From contig NZ_JAMOHZ010000001.1 in NCBI RefSeq assembly GCF_024448715.1, positions 620,001 to 684,000 of the forward strand: a stretch of DNA of 64,000 nt, in the 5' to 3' direction. Within the stretch, counting starts at the first letter, position 1, and each line of letters starts with the position of its first letter. This document shows positions 53,662 to 63,121 of this stretch, piece by piece. The notes beneath the pieces were generated by a model. The model did not search any database. It was not told the origin of the DNA and saw only the letters and a list, made by a program, of their open reading frames with translations. Both the position numbers and the translations under genes were made by a program. The DNA is from Stutzerimonas stutzeri. GTDB taxonomy: Bacteria > Pseudomonadota > Gammaproteobacteria > Pseudomonadales > Pseudomonadaceae.

Positions 53662-54624
53662 TCAGAGTATCTCCAGCCCTTCGCACTTGTAGTCGCCGAT
53701 AAAGATATCGTCCTGCAGCACGTCACCGTCGAGGTTGAAGCAGAACAGGTAGCTCTCGGTGCGATCGCCGATCTCCACGCTTTTGAGCCCGACGCACTCG
53801 TTGGGGTGTCCCGGCAGGATCTTGAACGAAGAAATACCGCGCTCGGGAATCCGCTCGCCCACTTCCAGCGTGCGTATCTCGCTGAAGTCTTCGTTGGCAA
53901 TGATCAGCATGTTGGCGCCACGCTCGCGCGCGTCTACCGCTTCGTCGAAGGGTTCGTTCGAAATCTTGCGCGGGAAGAACAGCCACTCACGGCGGTACGG
54001 ATGCCATTCCGCCGCTTCATGGATGACGTAGCCGTCGGGGCCGACGCCGAGCGCGTCACGGATGCGCTGGTAGCGATCGGCCCAGTTGACGCTGCGCACG
54101 CCATAGTTGCGATCGAGCAGCTTCACCCATTCCTCGGCCGGCTTCTTGCCGTGACTTCCGATGACGAGTTGATCGTTCCAAAGCGTCGCCCACTCGCTCT
54201 TGAAGCCTTTGAATTCCTCATCACCGCTGCCGGTCATGAGAATGTTGCGCGGCACCAACTGATTCTGACCGCGAACTTCGCAGACCAGCCCGGTGCGATC
54301 GTCGAAGGTGACCAGGCGTTTGCCGAACATCACCAGTTCGGAAAATTCGGCGCCCCGCCCGCCTTCGGCTATCAAGCTGATCAGTTGGAATTCGCCGCCT
54401 TCGCTCTTCGGTATGTCCTCGAACCGGTATCGAGGCCGGCCGGTTTGCGGGTCCGCCTGCCGATGCAGGCGGTCATGACGCAAGGTCGACTGCCAGGCGA
54501 TCCGGCCGTCTTCCTGCTCCACCTGCGAGGCGTGGTCCTCATCGGTAATGATCGCGAGCAGATACTCGGATGTGGTGCTGTCGTAGCGCTCGAGTCGCCG
54601 AATGTCGAAATGCTGTTCACTCAT
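53662..54624 (-). CDS. Calcium-activated apyrase family nucleotidase (SCAN/CANT1-like)
   Basis: This 320-residue protein is a bacterial relative of soluble calcium-activated nucleotidases (arthropod apyrase, vertebrate CANT1). Family signatures occur in the order expected: GRGAEFSELVMFGKRLVTFDD, EEFKGFKSEWATLWNDQLVIG, GVGPDGYVIHEAAEWHPYRREW, FFPRKISNEPFDEAVDARERG, GISSFKILPGHPNECVGLKSVE and a C-terminal CEGLEIL. These build a five-bladed propeller that hydrolyses nucleoside di- and triphosphates with calcium. No signal peptide or anchor is visible, so it may be cytoplasmic, unlike the secreted animal enzymes. The ATG at 54624 is chosen; an open frame from 54702 is less likely. Confidence 0.85.
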   Translation of the reverse strand: MSEQHFDIRRLERYDSTTSEYLLAIITDEDHASQVEQEDGRIAWQSTLRHDRLHRQADPQTGRPRYRFEDIPKSEGGEFQLISLIAEGGRGAEFSELVMFGKRLVTFDDRTGLVCEVRGQNQLVPRNILMTGSGDEEFKGFKSEWATLWNDQLVIGSHGKKPAEEWVKLLDRNYGVRSVNWADRYQRIRDALGVGPDGYVIHEAAEWHPYRREWLFFPRKISNEPFDEAVDARERGANMLIIANEDFSEIRTLEVGERIPERGISSFKILPGHPNECVGLKSVEIGDRTESYLFCFNLDGDVLQDDIFIGDYKCEGLEIL

Positions 54625-54821
54625 GGATGGGTACTCGATTGAGACGCGGCGCCAATAGCACAGCGCATGGTGGGCTCGTCTGGGTTCGGACAACGCGCGC
54701 ACTGCAAGTTCCGGTGGCGCGTCCGACGTGCTTTGATTGCCACCAGGCTTTCACGCAGACTGCGCAGCAGCTTCGTCTGTTTCATTGTCGAAGCCCCACA
54801 GTACACGACGATCGGGACGGC

Positions 54822-55967
54822 ATGATTTTTCATCTTTTTCAGCGACACTCACAGACCGGCGACGCCTCGTCGCTTACTCGCCGCGCCGCCGCCAGTATCG
54901 GCGGCGCCCTGCTGCTGAGCCTGGCCGGATGCGGCAGCCAGCAACCGGAAACGCCCGCGCCACGCCCCGATGAGGTCCGCGCCAAGATCGTTCGGCTGAT
55001 CCCGAGCGATATACCAAACCGCCAGGGTTGGGCGACAGATATCTATGCCGCGTTCGATTCATTGGATATCCCACCGAACAGCGAAAATATCTGCTCGGTC
55101 CTGGCCGTGACCGTGCAGGAATCCACCTTCCAGGCGACACCACCGGTTCCTGGCCTGGCGAAGATCGCTCGCGAAGAGATCTACCGGCGTGCGTCCCGGC
55201 TGCATATTCCGCGCTTCATCGTAGACGCGGCGCTGGACGTCCAATCGCCCAACGGCAAGAGCTACAGCCAACGCCTCGCCGCGGTGCGTACCGAGGAACA
55301 GCTGAGCGCGATCTTCGACGACTTTCTCGGCATCATGCCACTCGGCAAGCAGCTGTTCGGCACGCTCAACCCGGTCAAGACTGGTGGCCCGATGCAGGTC
55401 AGCATCGCTTTTGCCGAAGATCGCGCACGCGACTACCCCTACCGCCGCGAAGGCTCGATTCGGGACGAGGTCTTTACCCGCCGCGGCGGCATGTATTTCG
55501 GCATCGCGCACCTGCTCGACTACCCCGCCAGCTACAGCCAGCCGCTTTACCGCTTCGCCGACTTCAATGCTGGCTGGTATGCCAGCCGTAACGCTGCCTT
55601 TCAGGCCGCGGTCAGCCGCGCCAGCGGCACCAAGCTGGCGCTCGATGGCGATCTGATCATTCACGGCAGCAGCAAGGCCGGTCAGACCGAAATGGCCGTG
55701 CGCTCGCTGGCCAGCAAGCTGGATATGAGCGACACCGCCATCCGCAACGCGCTGGAACGCGGCGATACCCACGGCTTCGAGAAAACCCGGCTATACGAAC
55801 GCGTCTTCGCCTTGGCCGAAAAGCGCGCGGGCAAACCCTTGCCTCGTGCCGTGCTGCCGGGTATTCGCCTGGAGAGCCCGAAAATCACCCGCAACCTCAC
55901 CACCGCCTGGTTCGCCAACCGCGTCAACGACCGTCACCTGGCATGCATGAAGCGCGCCGGCAGCTGA
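54822..55967 (+). CDS. DUF1615 family lipoprotein
   Basis: This 381-residue protein has a lipobox in LLSLAGCGSQ near residue 38, after a basic and hydrophobic N-terminus, so it should be a lipoprotein. The mature part matches DUF1615 (PSDIPNRQGWATDIYAAFDSL, VLAVTVQESTFQATPPVPGL, DFNAGWYASRNAAFQAAVSR). I recall it from many Pseudomonas genomes without an assigned function; the QEST and NAGWY segments resemble lytic-transglycosylase-like folds, which is speculation. The ATG at 54822 is preferred to a long upstream extension. Confidence 0.85.
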   Translation: MIFHLFQRHSQTGDASSLTRRAAASIGGALLLSLAGCGSQQPETPAPRPDEVRAKIVRLIPSDIPNRQGWATDIYAAFDSLDIPPNSENICSVLAVTVQESTFQATPPVPGLAKIAREEIYRRASRLHIPRFIVDAALDVQSPNGKSYSQRLAAVRTEEQLSAIFDDFLGIMPLGKQLFGTLNPVKTGGPMQVSIAFAEDRARDYPYRREGSIRDEVFTRRGGMYFGIAHLLDYPASYSQPLYRFADFNAGWYASRNAAFQAAVSRASGTKLALDGDLIIHGSSKAGQTEMAVRSLASKLDMSDTAIRNALERGDTHGFEKTRLYERVFALAEKRAGKPLPRAVLPGIRLESPKITRNLTTAWFANRVNDRHLACMKRAGS

Positions 55968-56052
55968 GCCGGAGAAGCCAAATCGCAGGACTCGTCGCGA
56001 TGCTCAAAGAGTGGACGCCAGCGTGGATAAGCGCACCTGCAAGATTGCGGCT

Positions 56053-56655
56053 TCAACCACCTAGCAGCCCCATCCCCGCCAGTACAAAAGCACCGACTGA
56101 CACGATCAGACCCAGCATTACCACCAGGCCATCCCTGGTGGTAATACCCAAGCCGAACAGGCAGATCGCCGAGAATGGCGCGGTACTGGCGAAGGGCAAC
56201 AGCTCCAACGGCGGAACCGAAGTTGCCAGCAGCACGCATAACACGGCGATCAACCGCAAGGCGCCCTTGCTGGTCGCCCAGGTCAAGCGTGCCCTGCTGA
56301 TTTTGTCCAGCCAGCGCACCAGCGGTCGGATCTTGGTCAGGCCTTTCTCCAGTTTCTCGCCACTGACCGAGCGATTGCCGAGAAACGCCGGAATCCAGAA
56401 GTGATCCCGCCCGAACAGCATCTGGATGGCAAATAGCGCGATGATCAACGCCAACAGTGTGGGAATACCCGGAATACCGCCAACCGGACTGATCTCTATG
56501 AGCGCCGGAACGAACAAAAAGGGACCGAAGCTGCGCTGCCCGATCTTGTCTTGGATATCGCTGATCGAAACCTTGCCCTGACCATCGCCCAGCTCGACGA
56601 CGCCATCGATCACCTGCTCCAAACGTTCGTGCTCGTGCTGCTGGGCCTCGGCCAT
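56053..56655 (-). CDS. ExoD family membrane protein
   Basis: This 200-residue protein matches the ExoD family, named from Sinorhizobium exopolysaccharide mutants. It has a polar N-terminus, the segment FGPFLFVPALIEISPVGGIPGIPT, and hydrophobic helices to the C-terminus. Its function in Pseudomonas is unclear. GGAGGACCCC precedes the ATG at 56655; an in-frame start at 56712 lacks such a site. It lies directly downstream of the cytochrome oxidase operon on the same strand but 99 bases beyond its last gene. Confidence 0.85.
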   Translation of the reverse strand: MAEAQQHEHERLEQVIDGVVELGDGQGKVSISDIQDKIGQRSFGPFLFVPALIEISPVGGIPGIPTLLALIIALFAIQMLFGRDHFWIPAFLGNRSVSGEKLEKGLTKIRPLVRWLDKISRARLTWATSKGALRLIAVLCVLLATSVPPLELLPFASTAPFSAICLFGLGITTRDGLVVMLGLIVSVGAFVLAGMGLLGG

Positions 56656-56754
56656 GGGGTCCTCCCGATTGCGGATTGAATGCGAAACGGACCGGTTGTA
56701 GCTCCAGCCCATGCAATCAGTTGAACCCCTGACGCTCGCTCGCGTTCCCTTGCG

Positions 56755-57018
56755 TCAGCCGACACCACGCGTCAGAAGGTCCGCAAGCGTCAGGCTGAAT
56801 ATCAGCAACAACCAGAAGCCAGCGCCCAGCGCGAAGAAACGCACCAGCGCCGAATGGGTGCCGAGCTGCATGAAGCCGATGATGACCAACGCCACCTGCC
56901 CCGCCGCGCCGAGCAATACCCAGCGGGACCAGGCCGGCAACAGCAGAGCGAGCAGCACATTGGCGCCCAGCAGAAGCAAGAGGCCAGCGTAGGTCAGCAG
57001 CAATCCGCGCAGACTCAT
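56755..57018 (-). CDS. Cytochrome c oxidase subunit IV (caa3-type)
   Basis: This 87-residue protein has three hydrophobic helices (LLLTYAGLLLLLGANVLLAL, WVLLGAAGQVALVIIGFMQL, ALVRFFALGAGFWLLLIFSL), the pattern of prokaryotic caa3/aa3 oxidase subunit IV. The conserved motif VIIGFMQLG between helices 2 and 3 is present. It stabilises the oxidase. Its ATG overlaps the subunit III stop (ATGA), closing the respiratory operon. Confidence 0.85.
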   Translation of the reverse strand: MSLRGLLLTYAGLLLLLGANVLLALLLPAWSRWVLLGAAGQVALVIIGFMQLGTHSALVRFFALGAGFWLLLIFSLTLADLLTRGVG

Positions 57019-57662
57019 GCCGGTCTCCCGAGCAGATAGAGGGCGGGATAGAGAAAGATCCAGATGACGTCTACGAGGTGCCAGTAAAGGCCGACCATTT
57101 CCAGCGTGATGGCACGTTCCGGCAGTTTCATATGGCCGAAGTGGATGCGCGCCGCCATGCCCAGCGCCAGCACCACGGCGATCAGAACGTGCAGGCCATG
57201 CAGCCCGGTCGAGAGCAGATAGATGTTCATATACAGCCGCGCCGCCGGTTGCGTCAGTGGCGATTCGTCGCCCATGTTCGGTAGCAGACCTTCACGGTAT
57301 TCCCAGGCGTATTCGAAGCCTTTGAGGCCAAGAAAGCCCAACCCCAGCAATGCCGCGAGCAGCAGCCATAGCTGCATCTGGCGGTAGTCCTGCAAGCGTG
57401 AAGCACGCACCACGAGGCTCATGCACAGGCTGCCGGTCAGCAGTAGCGCGCTATTGAAGCCGGCCAGCAGAAAATGCATATGTCCTACCGCCTCCGCCAC
57501 CGCCTCGGGGTGCGCGAACCGGTAATAGCAGATCACCAGGAGCAGTACGCCGAACATCATCAATTCGGTCGCGAGGAACAGCCACATGCCCAGATAGGTG
57601 GCCTCACGCTGCTGCGCGGCGGTCTGGAAATGTTCGGCGAGATAGCCCTCACGAACGTCCAT
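57015..57662 (-). CDS. Cytochrome c oxidase subunit III
   Basis: This 215-residue membrane protein matches oxidase subunit III. It shows [23 protein letters not shown] near the start (helix with conserved Glu) and the conserved C-terminal block [23 protein letters not shown] with [23 protein letters not shown]. Its start overlaps the subunit I end by 14 bases. It has five to six helices, as in caa3-type oxidases. Confidence 0.93.
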   Translation of the reverse strand: MDVREGYLAEHFQTAAQQREATYLGMWLFLATELMMFGVLLLVICYYRFAHPEAVAEAVGHMHFLLAGFNSALLLTGSLCMSLVVRASRLQDYRQMQLWLLLAALLGLGFLGLKGFEYAWEYREGLLPNMGDESPLTQPAARLYMNIYLLSTGLHGLHVLIAVVLALGMAARIHFGHMKLPERAITLEMVGLYWHLVDVIWIFLYPALYLLGRPA

Positions 57663-59274
57663 GCGTGGCCTCTGGCGGATAGTCGTAGGCTTCGAAGTCG
57701 ACTATCGGTATCTCGGTGAAATTGTGTGTGGGTGGTGGCGACGAGGTGCGCCACTCCAGGCCAGCCGCCTCCCAGGGGTCGTCATCGGCGATCGGCCCGT
57801 AGCGCAGCGACCAGAGCAGGTAGAAGAACGGCAGGATATAGGCCACCGCGAGTATCCCGGCGCCGGCCGAGGACAGCACATGCAGGAATTGAAAGTCCTC
57901 GCCATAGCTGTGATAGCGCCGCGGCATGCCGAGGTAGCCAAGCAGGAACTGGGGAAAGAAGGTCAGGTTGAAGCCGAAAAAAATCATCACCGCGGCGATC
58001 TTGCCCCAGAGCTGCGAGTACATCCGCCCAGTCATCTTTGGCCACCAGAAGTGCAGCGCACCGAAGAACCCGGCCACTGCCGCGCCGACCATGATGTAGT
58101 GGAAATGCGCGACCACGAAGTAAGTGTCGTGCACATGCACGTCGGCGGCGAGCAGCGCGAGGAACAGCCCGGTCACCCCGCCAACCACGAACAGCCCGAT
58201 GAAGGTCAGCGCGTAGAGAAAGGGTGCGTTGATGGTGAGGTTGCTTTTGTAAAGCGTCGCGGTCCAGTTGTAGACCTTAATTGCCGACGGAATCGCCACG
58301 AGAAAGCTGAGCAGCGAGAAAACCATGCTGGCGTACATCGACTGGCCAGCGACGAACATGTGATGCCCCCAGACCATGAAGCCGATGACTGCAATGGCGA
58401 GGCTGGAGTACGCAACGAATTTGTATCCGAAGATGCGCTTGTGCGCGGCGGCGGTGACCAGCTCGCTCATCACCCCCATGGCCGGCAGGATCATGATGTA
58501 GACCGCCGGATGGCTGTAGAACCAGAACAGATGCTGGAACAGCAAGGGATCGCCGCCCAGCGCCGGGTCGAACACACCGATGTGGAACAGATGTTCGGCT
58601 GCCACCAGAAACAGCGTGATTGCCAGCACCGGCGTCGCAAGCACAAGGATCACCGAGGTCGCGTAGAGCGACCAGACGAACAGCGGCAGGCGAAACCAGG
58701 TCATCCCCGGCGCGCGCAGGGTGTGCACGGTGACGATGATGTTGAGCCCGGTAATGATTGATGAAAAGCCAGTGATGAAGACACCAAGAATGACCGCAAC
58801 CACATGGCCATTGCTGAACATGGTCGACAGAGGCGTGTAGAAGGTCCATCCAGTGTCCACCCCGCCGGCCAGCAGCGAGAAAATCGTGAACAATCCACCG
58901 CCGACCAGCAAATACCAACTGAACAGATTGAGCTTGGGAAACGCCATGTCCTTAGCGCCGATCATGATCGGAATGAGGAAATTGCCGAATACCGAGGGGA
59001 TCGAGGGAATTAGAAAGAACCACACCATGATCACACCGTGCAACGTGAAGGCACGGTTGTAGCCGTCAGCGGTCAGCAGGTCGCCCTCCGGCGTGACCAG
59101 TTCGATGCGGATCGCACTGGCCGCCAGCCCGCCGAGAAAGAAAAACGCAGTCACCGCGATCATGAACAAAATGCCGATGCGCTTGTGATCGGTGGTCATC
59201 AGCCAGGTGCGCAAGCCGTGCTCATCCGCGAGGTAGCTCGGGCGTTGATTGGCGGCGGGATTTTTTTCGCTCAA
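57649..59274 (-). CDS. ctaD: Cytochrome c oxidase subunit I (caa3-type)
   Basis: This 541-residue subunit holds haem a and the haem a3-CuB centre where oxygen is reduced. Landmarks are [19 protein letters not shown] (haem a His), [23 protein letters not shown] (CuB His, cross-linked His-Tyr region, Glu-free variant segment YSHP), [10 protein letters not shown] (two CuB His) and [18 protein letters not shown] (haem a3 and haem a His). The start is a TTG with AGGAG eight bases upstream; an ATG inside that spacer is out of frame. It follows subunit II by 27 bases. Confidence 0.95.
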   Translation of the reverse strand: MSEKNPAANQRPSYLADEHGLRTWLMTTDHKRIGILFMIAVTAFFFLGGLAASAIRIELVTPEGDLLTADGYNRAFTLHGVIMVWFFLIPSIPSVFGNFLIPIMIGAKDMAFPKLNLFSWYLLVGGGLFTIFSLLAGGVDTGWTFYTPLSTMFSNGHVVAVILGVFITGFSSIITGLNIIVTVHTLRAPGMTWFRLPLFVWSLYATSVILVLATPVLAITLFLVAAEHLFHIGVFDPALGGDPLLFQHLFWFYSHPAVYIMILPAMGVMSELVTAAAHKRIFGYKFVAYSSLAIAVIGFMVWGHHMFVAGQSMYASMVFSLLSFLVAIPSAIKVYNWTATLYKSNLTINAPFLYALTFIGLFVVGGVTGLFLALLAADVHVHDTYFVVAHFHYIMVGAAVAGFFGALHFWWPKMTGRMYSQLWGKIAAVMIFFGFNLTFFPQFLLGYLGMPRRYHSYGEDFQFLHVLSSAGAGILAVAYILPFFYLLWSLRYGPIADDDPWEAAGLEWRTSSPPPTHNFTEIPIVDFEAYDYPPEATHGRS

Positions 59275-59301
59275 CGACGCATCTCCTGTTGTTGGGGTAG
59301 C

Positions 59302-60270
59302 TCAGGGCTGTTCGGGGTCGTCCTGCCCGCCTTCCCCGGCGCGGCCGAGCGACTTGATATAGGCCGTCAGGCGCAGCACTGCTTCTTCATCCAATACGTT
59401 GTCGAAGCTGGGCATGATGGGCTCGAAGCCGGCCACCAACTGTTTGTTTGGCAGCAGAATGCTGTCGCGGATGTAGCCGTCATCTGCCACCACCGATTGG
59501 CCGTTCTGCAGCGCCACGCGGCGGCCATAGAGGCCCTCCAGGCTTGGTGCGTGGGCGACGTTCGCCTCGCCGTGGCAGCCGCTGCAACCGAACTGGCGAA
59601 ACAGTGCCTCGCCCTGCTCGGCCAGGCTTTCCGAGCTGCCGGCCTGCTCCAGCCAGGCCTCGTACTCCTGCGCCGGCTGGATGATCAGGCTGGCGAGCAT
59701 ATGAGAATGGTCGGTGCCGCAATATTCGGCGCAATAGGCATCGAATCGACCGGTCTTGTTGGCCTCGAACCAGAGCTGGGTATAGCGTCCCGGCAGCAGG
59801 TCCTGCTTCACCCGCAGCGCCGGAAAGTAGAGGCTGTGAATCACGTCCTGGGAAATCATGTTGAGCTTCACCGGGCGCCCCACGGGCACGTGCAGGGTAT
59901 TGATCTCGCGCTGGCCGCCGGGGTGCTGGAATTTCCACATCCATTGCTTGCCCACCACCTGAATTTCCATCGCATCGGGTGGCGGCGTGCGTACTTCGTA
60001 ATAGAGCCTGGCAGAGACCAGGTAGATGACCATCGCACCGACGAAGGGAATCGCGATCCAGGTCAATTCGACCTTCATGCTGCCCCGCGGGCGATGGTCG
60101 CGCGGCACCTTGGTGCCCTTGCGGTAGCGGAAGGCGAACAGTGTCAGCAGCACGAATACCGGCACGACGAAGAACATCATCATTCCGGTGAAGGCAATGA
60201 CCAGCCAGTCGACATTTCCGGCATAGCTGGAGGCGACTTGCGGCCAGAAGCGGACGAACTCTTCATTCAT
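59302..60270 (-). CDS. coxB: Cytochrome c oxidase subunit II with fused cytochrome c domain
   Basis: This 322-residue subunit has two N-terminal helices, a CuA domain (AYCAEYCGTDHSHM carries the two Cys, Glu and Met/His ligands) and a C-terminal cytochrome c domain with haem motif CSGCH. The fusion defines it as caa3-type: electrons pass from the built-in cytochrome to CuA. It overlaps the SCO gene by eight bases. The ATG at 60270 is chosen; an in-frame GTG at 60297 is also possible. Confidence 0.93.
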   Translation of the reverse strand: MNEEFVRFWPQVASSYAGNVDWLVIAFTGMMMFFVVPVFVLLTLFAFRYRKGTKVPRDHRPRGSMKVELTWIAIPFVGAMVIYLVSARLYYEVRTPPPDAMEIQVVGKQWMWKFQHPGGQREINTLHVPVGRPVKLNMISQDVIHSLYFPALRVKQDLLPGRYTQLWFEANKTGRFDAYCAEYCGTDHSHMLASLIIQPAQEYEAWLEQAGSSESLAEQGEALFRQFGCSGCHGEANVAHAPSLEGLYGRRVALQNGQSVVADDGYIRDSILLPNKQLVAGFEPIMPSFDNVLDEEAVLRLTAYIKSLGRAGEGGQDDPEQP

Positions 60271-61171
60271 CCGCAGCACCCCGCTTGCGCCGTTCACGCC
60301 AGAGCGTCAGGCCAATGAAGCCACCCAGCGCAAGCGTGGTGCCGATGCCACCAACCTGCAGGGCGGCGATGACGATGTTGTCGTAGCCGCCAGTGCGCGG
60401 ATTGTAGTGATAGCAGAGCAGCAACAATTGATCGCCGAGCGAGCCAACGCGCCCTTCGCCGGCGTCGGTCAATGCCAGGCGCATGTCGTCCGGCTGGTAG
60501 CCGAGGCCGTACAGCCAGCGCACCAATTTCCCGGCCGGGCTCAGGGTCGCGATGGCCGAGGCGTGGGCGTACTCCTGGATTTCCGGGTCCCAGCGGTAGC
60601 GAAAGCCGATAGCCTCGGCCAGCGCGGCGCCGGAGGATTGTTGCGGGATGGGTGTTGCCGCGGGGCCAGGGTTTGATAGGTTGTTGCTGGCCTGCTCCAT
60701 GGGCGCGCTGTCCGTCAGGAAGTGCACGTGCGGCGAGTCCGCCAATTGCGGCCAACGCTCGCGCAGCTTGGCACGCTCGGCCTGGGCATCAGCGGGGGTC
60801 TCGCGCGGGTCGAAGCTGAAGGCGATCACCTCGTAATCCTTTCCGACTTCGAACGACAATGCCGTGAGCAGATTGAACAGGCTCGCCAACTGCGCACCGC
60901 AGACATTCGGGCAACGGTAATAGACCGGCGCGAGGATTACCGGGCGTTCGGCAATCAGTTCGCCAAGCTCAACCAACTTGCCTTCGTTATCCCGGAAGCG
61001 CAGGTCGAGCGGCGCCTGAGCGCCGGGCTTTTGCTCGATCCCAGCGGCAGCGAACGGATCGAACGGCGCCTCGGCTGCGGCCGGGACACCGTGCAGCAGG
61101 ACGAGCAATGCCAGAAGCAAGGTGACGAAGTAGCGTTCAAAGCGGGACGTGGCCAGGGGTTGATGCCTCAC
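60263..61171 (-). CDS. SCO1/SenC family copper chaperone
   Basis: This 302-residue protein helps load the CuA centre. It has a signal sequence (residues about 14-33), the copper-binding motif RCPNVC and the downstream His in EYAHASAIA, and a C-terminal membrane helix (VGGIGTTLALGGFIGLTLW). The start is a GTG with GGAGG upstream, overlapping the previous stop as GTGA. The C-terminal anchor is seen in SCO proteins that sit in act/cox operons. Confidence 0.9.
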   Translation of the reverse strand: MRHQPLATSRFERYFVTLLLALLVLLHGVPAAAEAPFDPFAAAGIEQKPGAQAPLDLRFRDNEGKLVELGELIAERPVILAPVYYRCPNVCGAQLASLFNLLTALSFEVGKDYEVIAFSFDPRETPADAQAERAKLRERWPQLADSPHVHFLTDSAPMEQASNNLSNPGPAATPIPQQSSGAALAEAIGFRYRWDPEIQEYAHASAIATLSPAGKLVRWLYGLGYQPDDMRLALTDAGEGRVGSLGDQLLLLCYHYNPRTGGYDNIVIAALQVGGIGTTLALGGFIGLTLWRERRKRGAADE

Positions 61172-61599
61172 GGCTGCGCCCTCCCCTTGGCCTGCTGCAC
61201 GCGCGGCGGCGTCGTTTCGCCTGGCTCCACGCGCGAGGGCCAGCCGCGTTCAGCCAACAAGGCCATGCCACGCTGCACCGGAATACGCGCCAGACCTGCC
61301 TCGCGGTCGATCCAGCCATAACCTGAGATCAGCGTGCGTGCCTGGCTTAGCACTCGGTTGCCGCCGGCGCGCGGATCGTTCTCCAGACGCGGCTCCGGCG
61401 GTGTTTGCAGCTGCCGTTCGAGCGCCGTGGTTGGCGGCTCGGGCTGTTTGTCGTACCACCACAACAGGCCCGCGACGCCCGCTCCGGACAGCAGCAACAC
61501 GACGAAAATACTGAAGCCGACCATCATCAGCACCTTGACGTTGGCGTCCTGGTGCTCGAAGCCGTCTTCCTTGGAAACCGGGTCGACCGGCACGCTCAT
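61168..61599 (-). CDS. Membrane protein of the act-cox operon, unknown function
   Basis: This 143-residue protein has one membrane helix near residues 24-46 (LMMVGFSIFVVLLLSGAGVAGLLWW), a short Pro-rich linker and a C-terminal segment with TLISGYGWIDREAGLARIPVQRGMALL. The latter resembles tails seen in proteins of oxidase operons, with a conserved IDREAGLARIPVQRGM-type motif. It probably faces the periplasm and assists assembly. It overlaps actF and sco by four bases each. Confidence 0.75.
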   Translation of the reverse strand: MSVPVDPVSKEDGFEHQDANVKVLMMVGFSIFVVLLLSGAGVAGLLWWYDKQPEPPTTALERQLQTPPEPRLENDPRAGGNRVLSQARTLISGYGWIDREAGLARIPVQRGMALLAERGWPSRVEPGETTPPRVQQAKGRAQP

Positions 61600-62594
61600 G
61601 TCGTCCTCCTCGGCAGCAACGCCAGCGCCAGCAGCCCGCCGCCAGCGAGCCAGGCGCAAATCAGGGAAACACCCAACAACGACGGTTGAACATGAGCGAG
61701 ACCCGGCAAACTCAGCCACGCGCCCTCGGCCAGACCCAACAGCAGCGTCGCCGTCGCCAGACCGGCAAGCAGCCTGGGGCGCTGTGAAATCGGCCAGAGC
61801 AGTGCGAGGAACACCAGCGTCTGCCCCGCGCCGAGCAGCCAGGTCAGCCACAGCCAGCCGCCTTCGCCGCGATGCTGATACCAGCGAATCTCCTCCGGCA
61901 AATTGCCGTACCAGATCACCAGATATTGCATGAAATGCAGGTACAGCCAGACCAGCACCGCAGCAGCCAGCATGCCGCGCAGCACGCCAGGGCGTTCGGC
62001 GTTCGCCGACGGTGCCAGCAGGCAGTTGAAGGCGACACCGCCGAGCAACAGCCGTGCGAACCAGATAAGTCCATAAAGACTCGATTTGAAATGCGGCTCC
62101 AGCGACATGGACCAGTCGACCGCCGCCAGAGATGTGCTCAGCACCAGCGCAATCAGGCCGATCCCGGACGCGGCAGGACGCACGATCGCGGTCGGCAATA
62201 TCCAGCGCGCCAGCGCAATCCACAGTGCCAGGTAGAGCACGCCGCGTATGGCGAAACTCGGCCAGGCAAGCCACAGACCGCGAAATCCGCCCGCCTCGGC
62301 CCCGACCCACTCGTACAGCACGCCCGCACCGGCCAATACCGGCAGGGCCATCAGCGCCAGCACCGGCATGGATCGCCCGCTGACCACGGCCCAAGGCCAG
62401 AGCTGATCGCGTGCGCTGCCGCTGACCAGCGCCAGGCTGAGCCCCAGGCACACGCCACCCAGCGGCACAGCGGCAAACCCAAGCAGGCTGGCGAGGCTGG
62501 CCGCGACCGCTTCCCGGCTGGCGAAAACCAGGCACAGCAACCATCCGAGCAGGCCCAGCACGCCAGCCGCCGTCGCCGCTTTGCGTGCGCTCAT
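61596..62594 (-). CDS. actF: Alternative Complex III subunit ActF (quinol-oxidising membrane subunit)
   Basis: This 332-residue protein has about ten membrane helices and matches ActF. Conserved segments include LSTSLAAVDWSMSLEPHFKSSLYGL and YLHFMQYLVIWYGNLPEEIRWYQHR. ActF is one of the two NrfD-related membrane subunits of Alternative Complex III, which oxidises quinol and passes electrons to cytochrome c or directly to the caa3 oxidase. It overlaps actE and the small membrane gene by four bases each. Confidence 0.88.
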   Translation of the reverse strand: MSARKAATAAGVLGLLGWLLCLVFASREAVAASLASLLGFAAVPLGGVCLGLSLALVSGSARDQLWPWAVVSGRSMPVLALMALPVLAGAGVLYEWVGAEAGGFRGLWLAWPSFAIRGVLYLALWIALARWILPTAIVRPAASGIGLIALVLSTSLAAVDWSMSLEPHFKSSLYGLIWFARLLLGGVAFNCLLAPSANAERPGVLRGMLAAAVLVWLYLHFMQYLVIWYGNLPEEIRWYQHRGEGGWLWLTWLLGAGQTLVFLALLWPISQRPRLLAGLATATLLLGLAEGAWLSLPGLAHVQPSLLGVSLICAWLAGGGLLALALLPRRTT

Positions 62595-63121
62595 GGCAAG
62601 GTCTCCAGCGTCGCTCGGTCGGATTGCGGCAACGCGTTCAGCTCCGCGCGGCGGCTGAGTTGCAGCGCGCGAATGTAGCCGACGATGGCCCAGCGATCCG
62701 CAGGCGCCACACGCGCTGCGTAGCTGTACATCTGTCCGTAGCCGTGGGCGATCACATCCATAAAATGCCGGTCAGGGGCGTCGATCAGCCTGGATTCGGT
62801 GAAATCCGGCGGGCGTGGGAAACCACGGTTGACCACGGTGCCGTTGCCATCACCGGCGAGCCCGTGGCACGGCGAACAGAAGATTCGGTAGCGCTCTTCG
62901 CCACGCTGCAACAGCGCCATCGTCATGTCCGGTCGCTGTGCCAGTTCGGCATCGCGGGCCAGATCGCCACGTGCGACGGTCCCGCCTGGAGGCGTCTGAT
63001 TGACCTTACCGTCGGCAAAGAAAACGCTGGACTCCTGTGCCCTGTCCCGCGGCTGGCGCGACATGTCATCGCAACCGGCAAGCAGCGCTGGCAGCAGCAC
63101 AGCGGTTATCCAGCGCCTCAT
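62591..63121 (-). CDS. actE: Alternative Complex III subunit ActE (monohaem cytochrome c)
   Basis: This 176-residue lipoprotein cytochrome has a lipobox (LLPALLAGCDD, Cys17) and a haem motif CSPCH with probable Met ligand in GYGQMYSYAA. ActE is the monohaem cytochrome subunit of the complex. The ATG at 63121 overlaps the actD stop (ATGA); a longer open frame upstream is not the start. Confidence 0.9.
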   Translation of the reverse strand: MRRWITAVLLPALLAGCDDMSRQPRDRAQESSVFFADGKVNQTPPGGTVARGDLARDAELAQRPDMTMALLQRGEERYRIFCSPCHGLAGDGNGTVVNRGFPRPPDFTESRLIDAPDRHFMDVIAHGYGQMYSYAARVAPADRWAIVGYIRALQLSRRAELNALPQSDRATLETLP

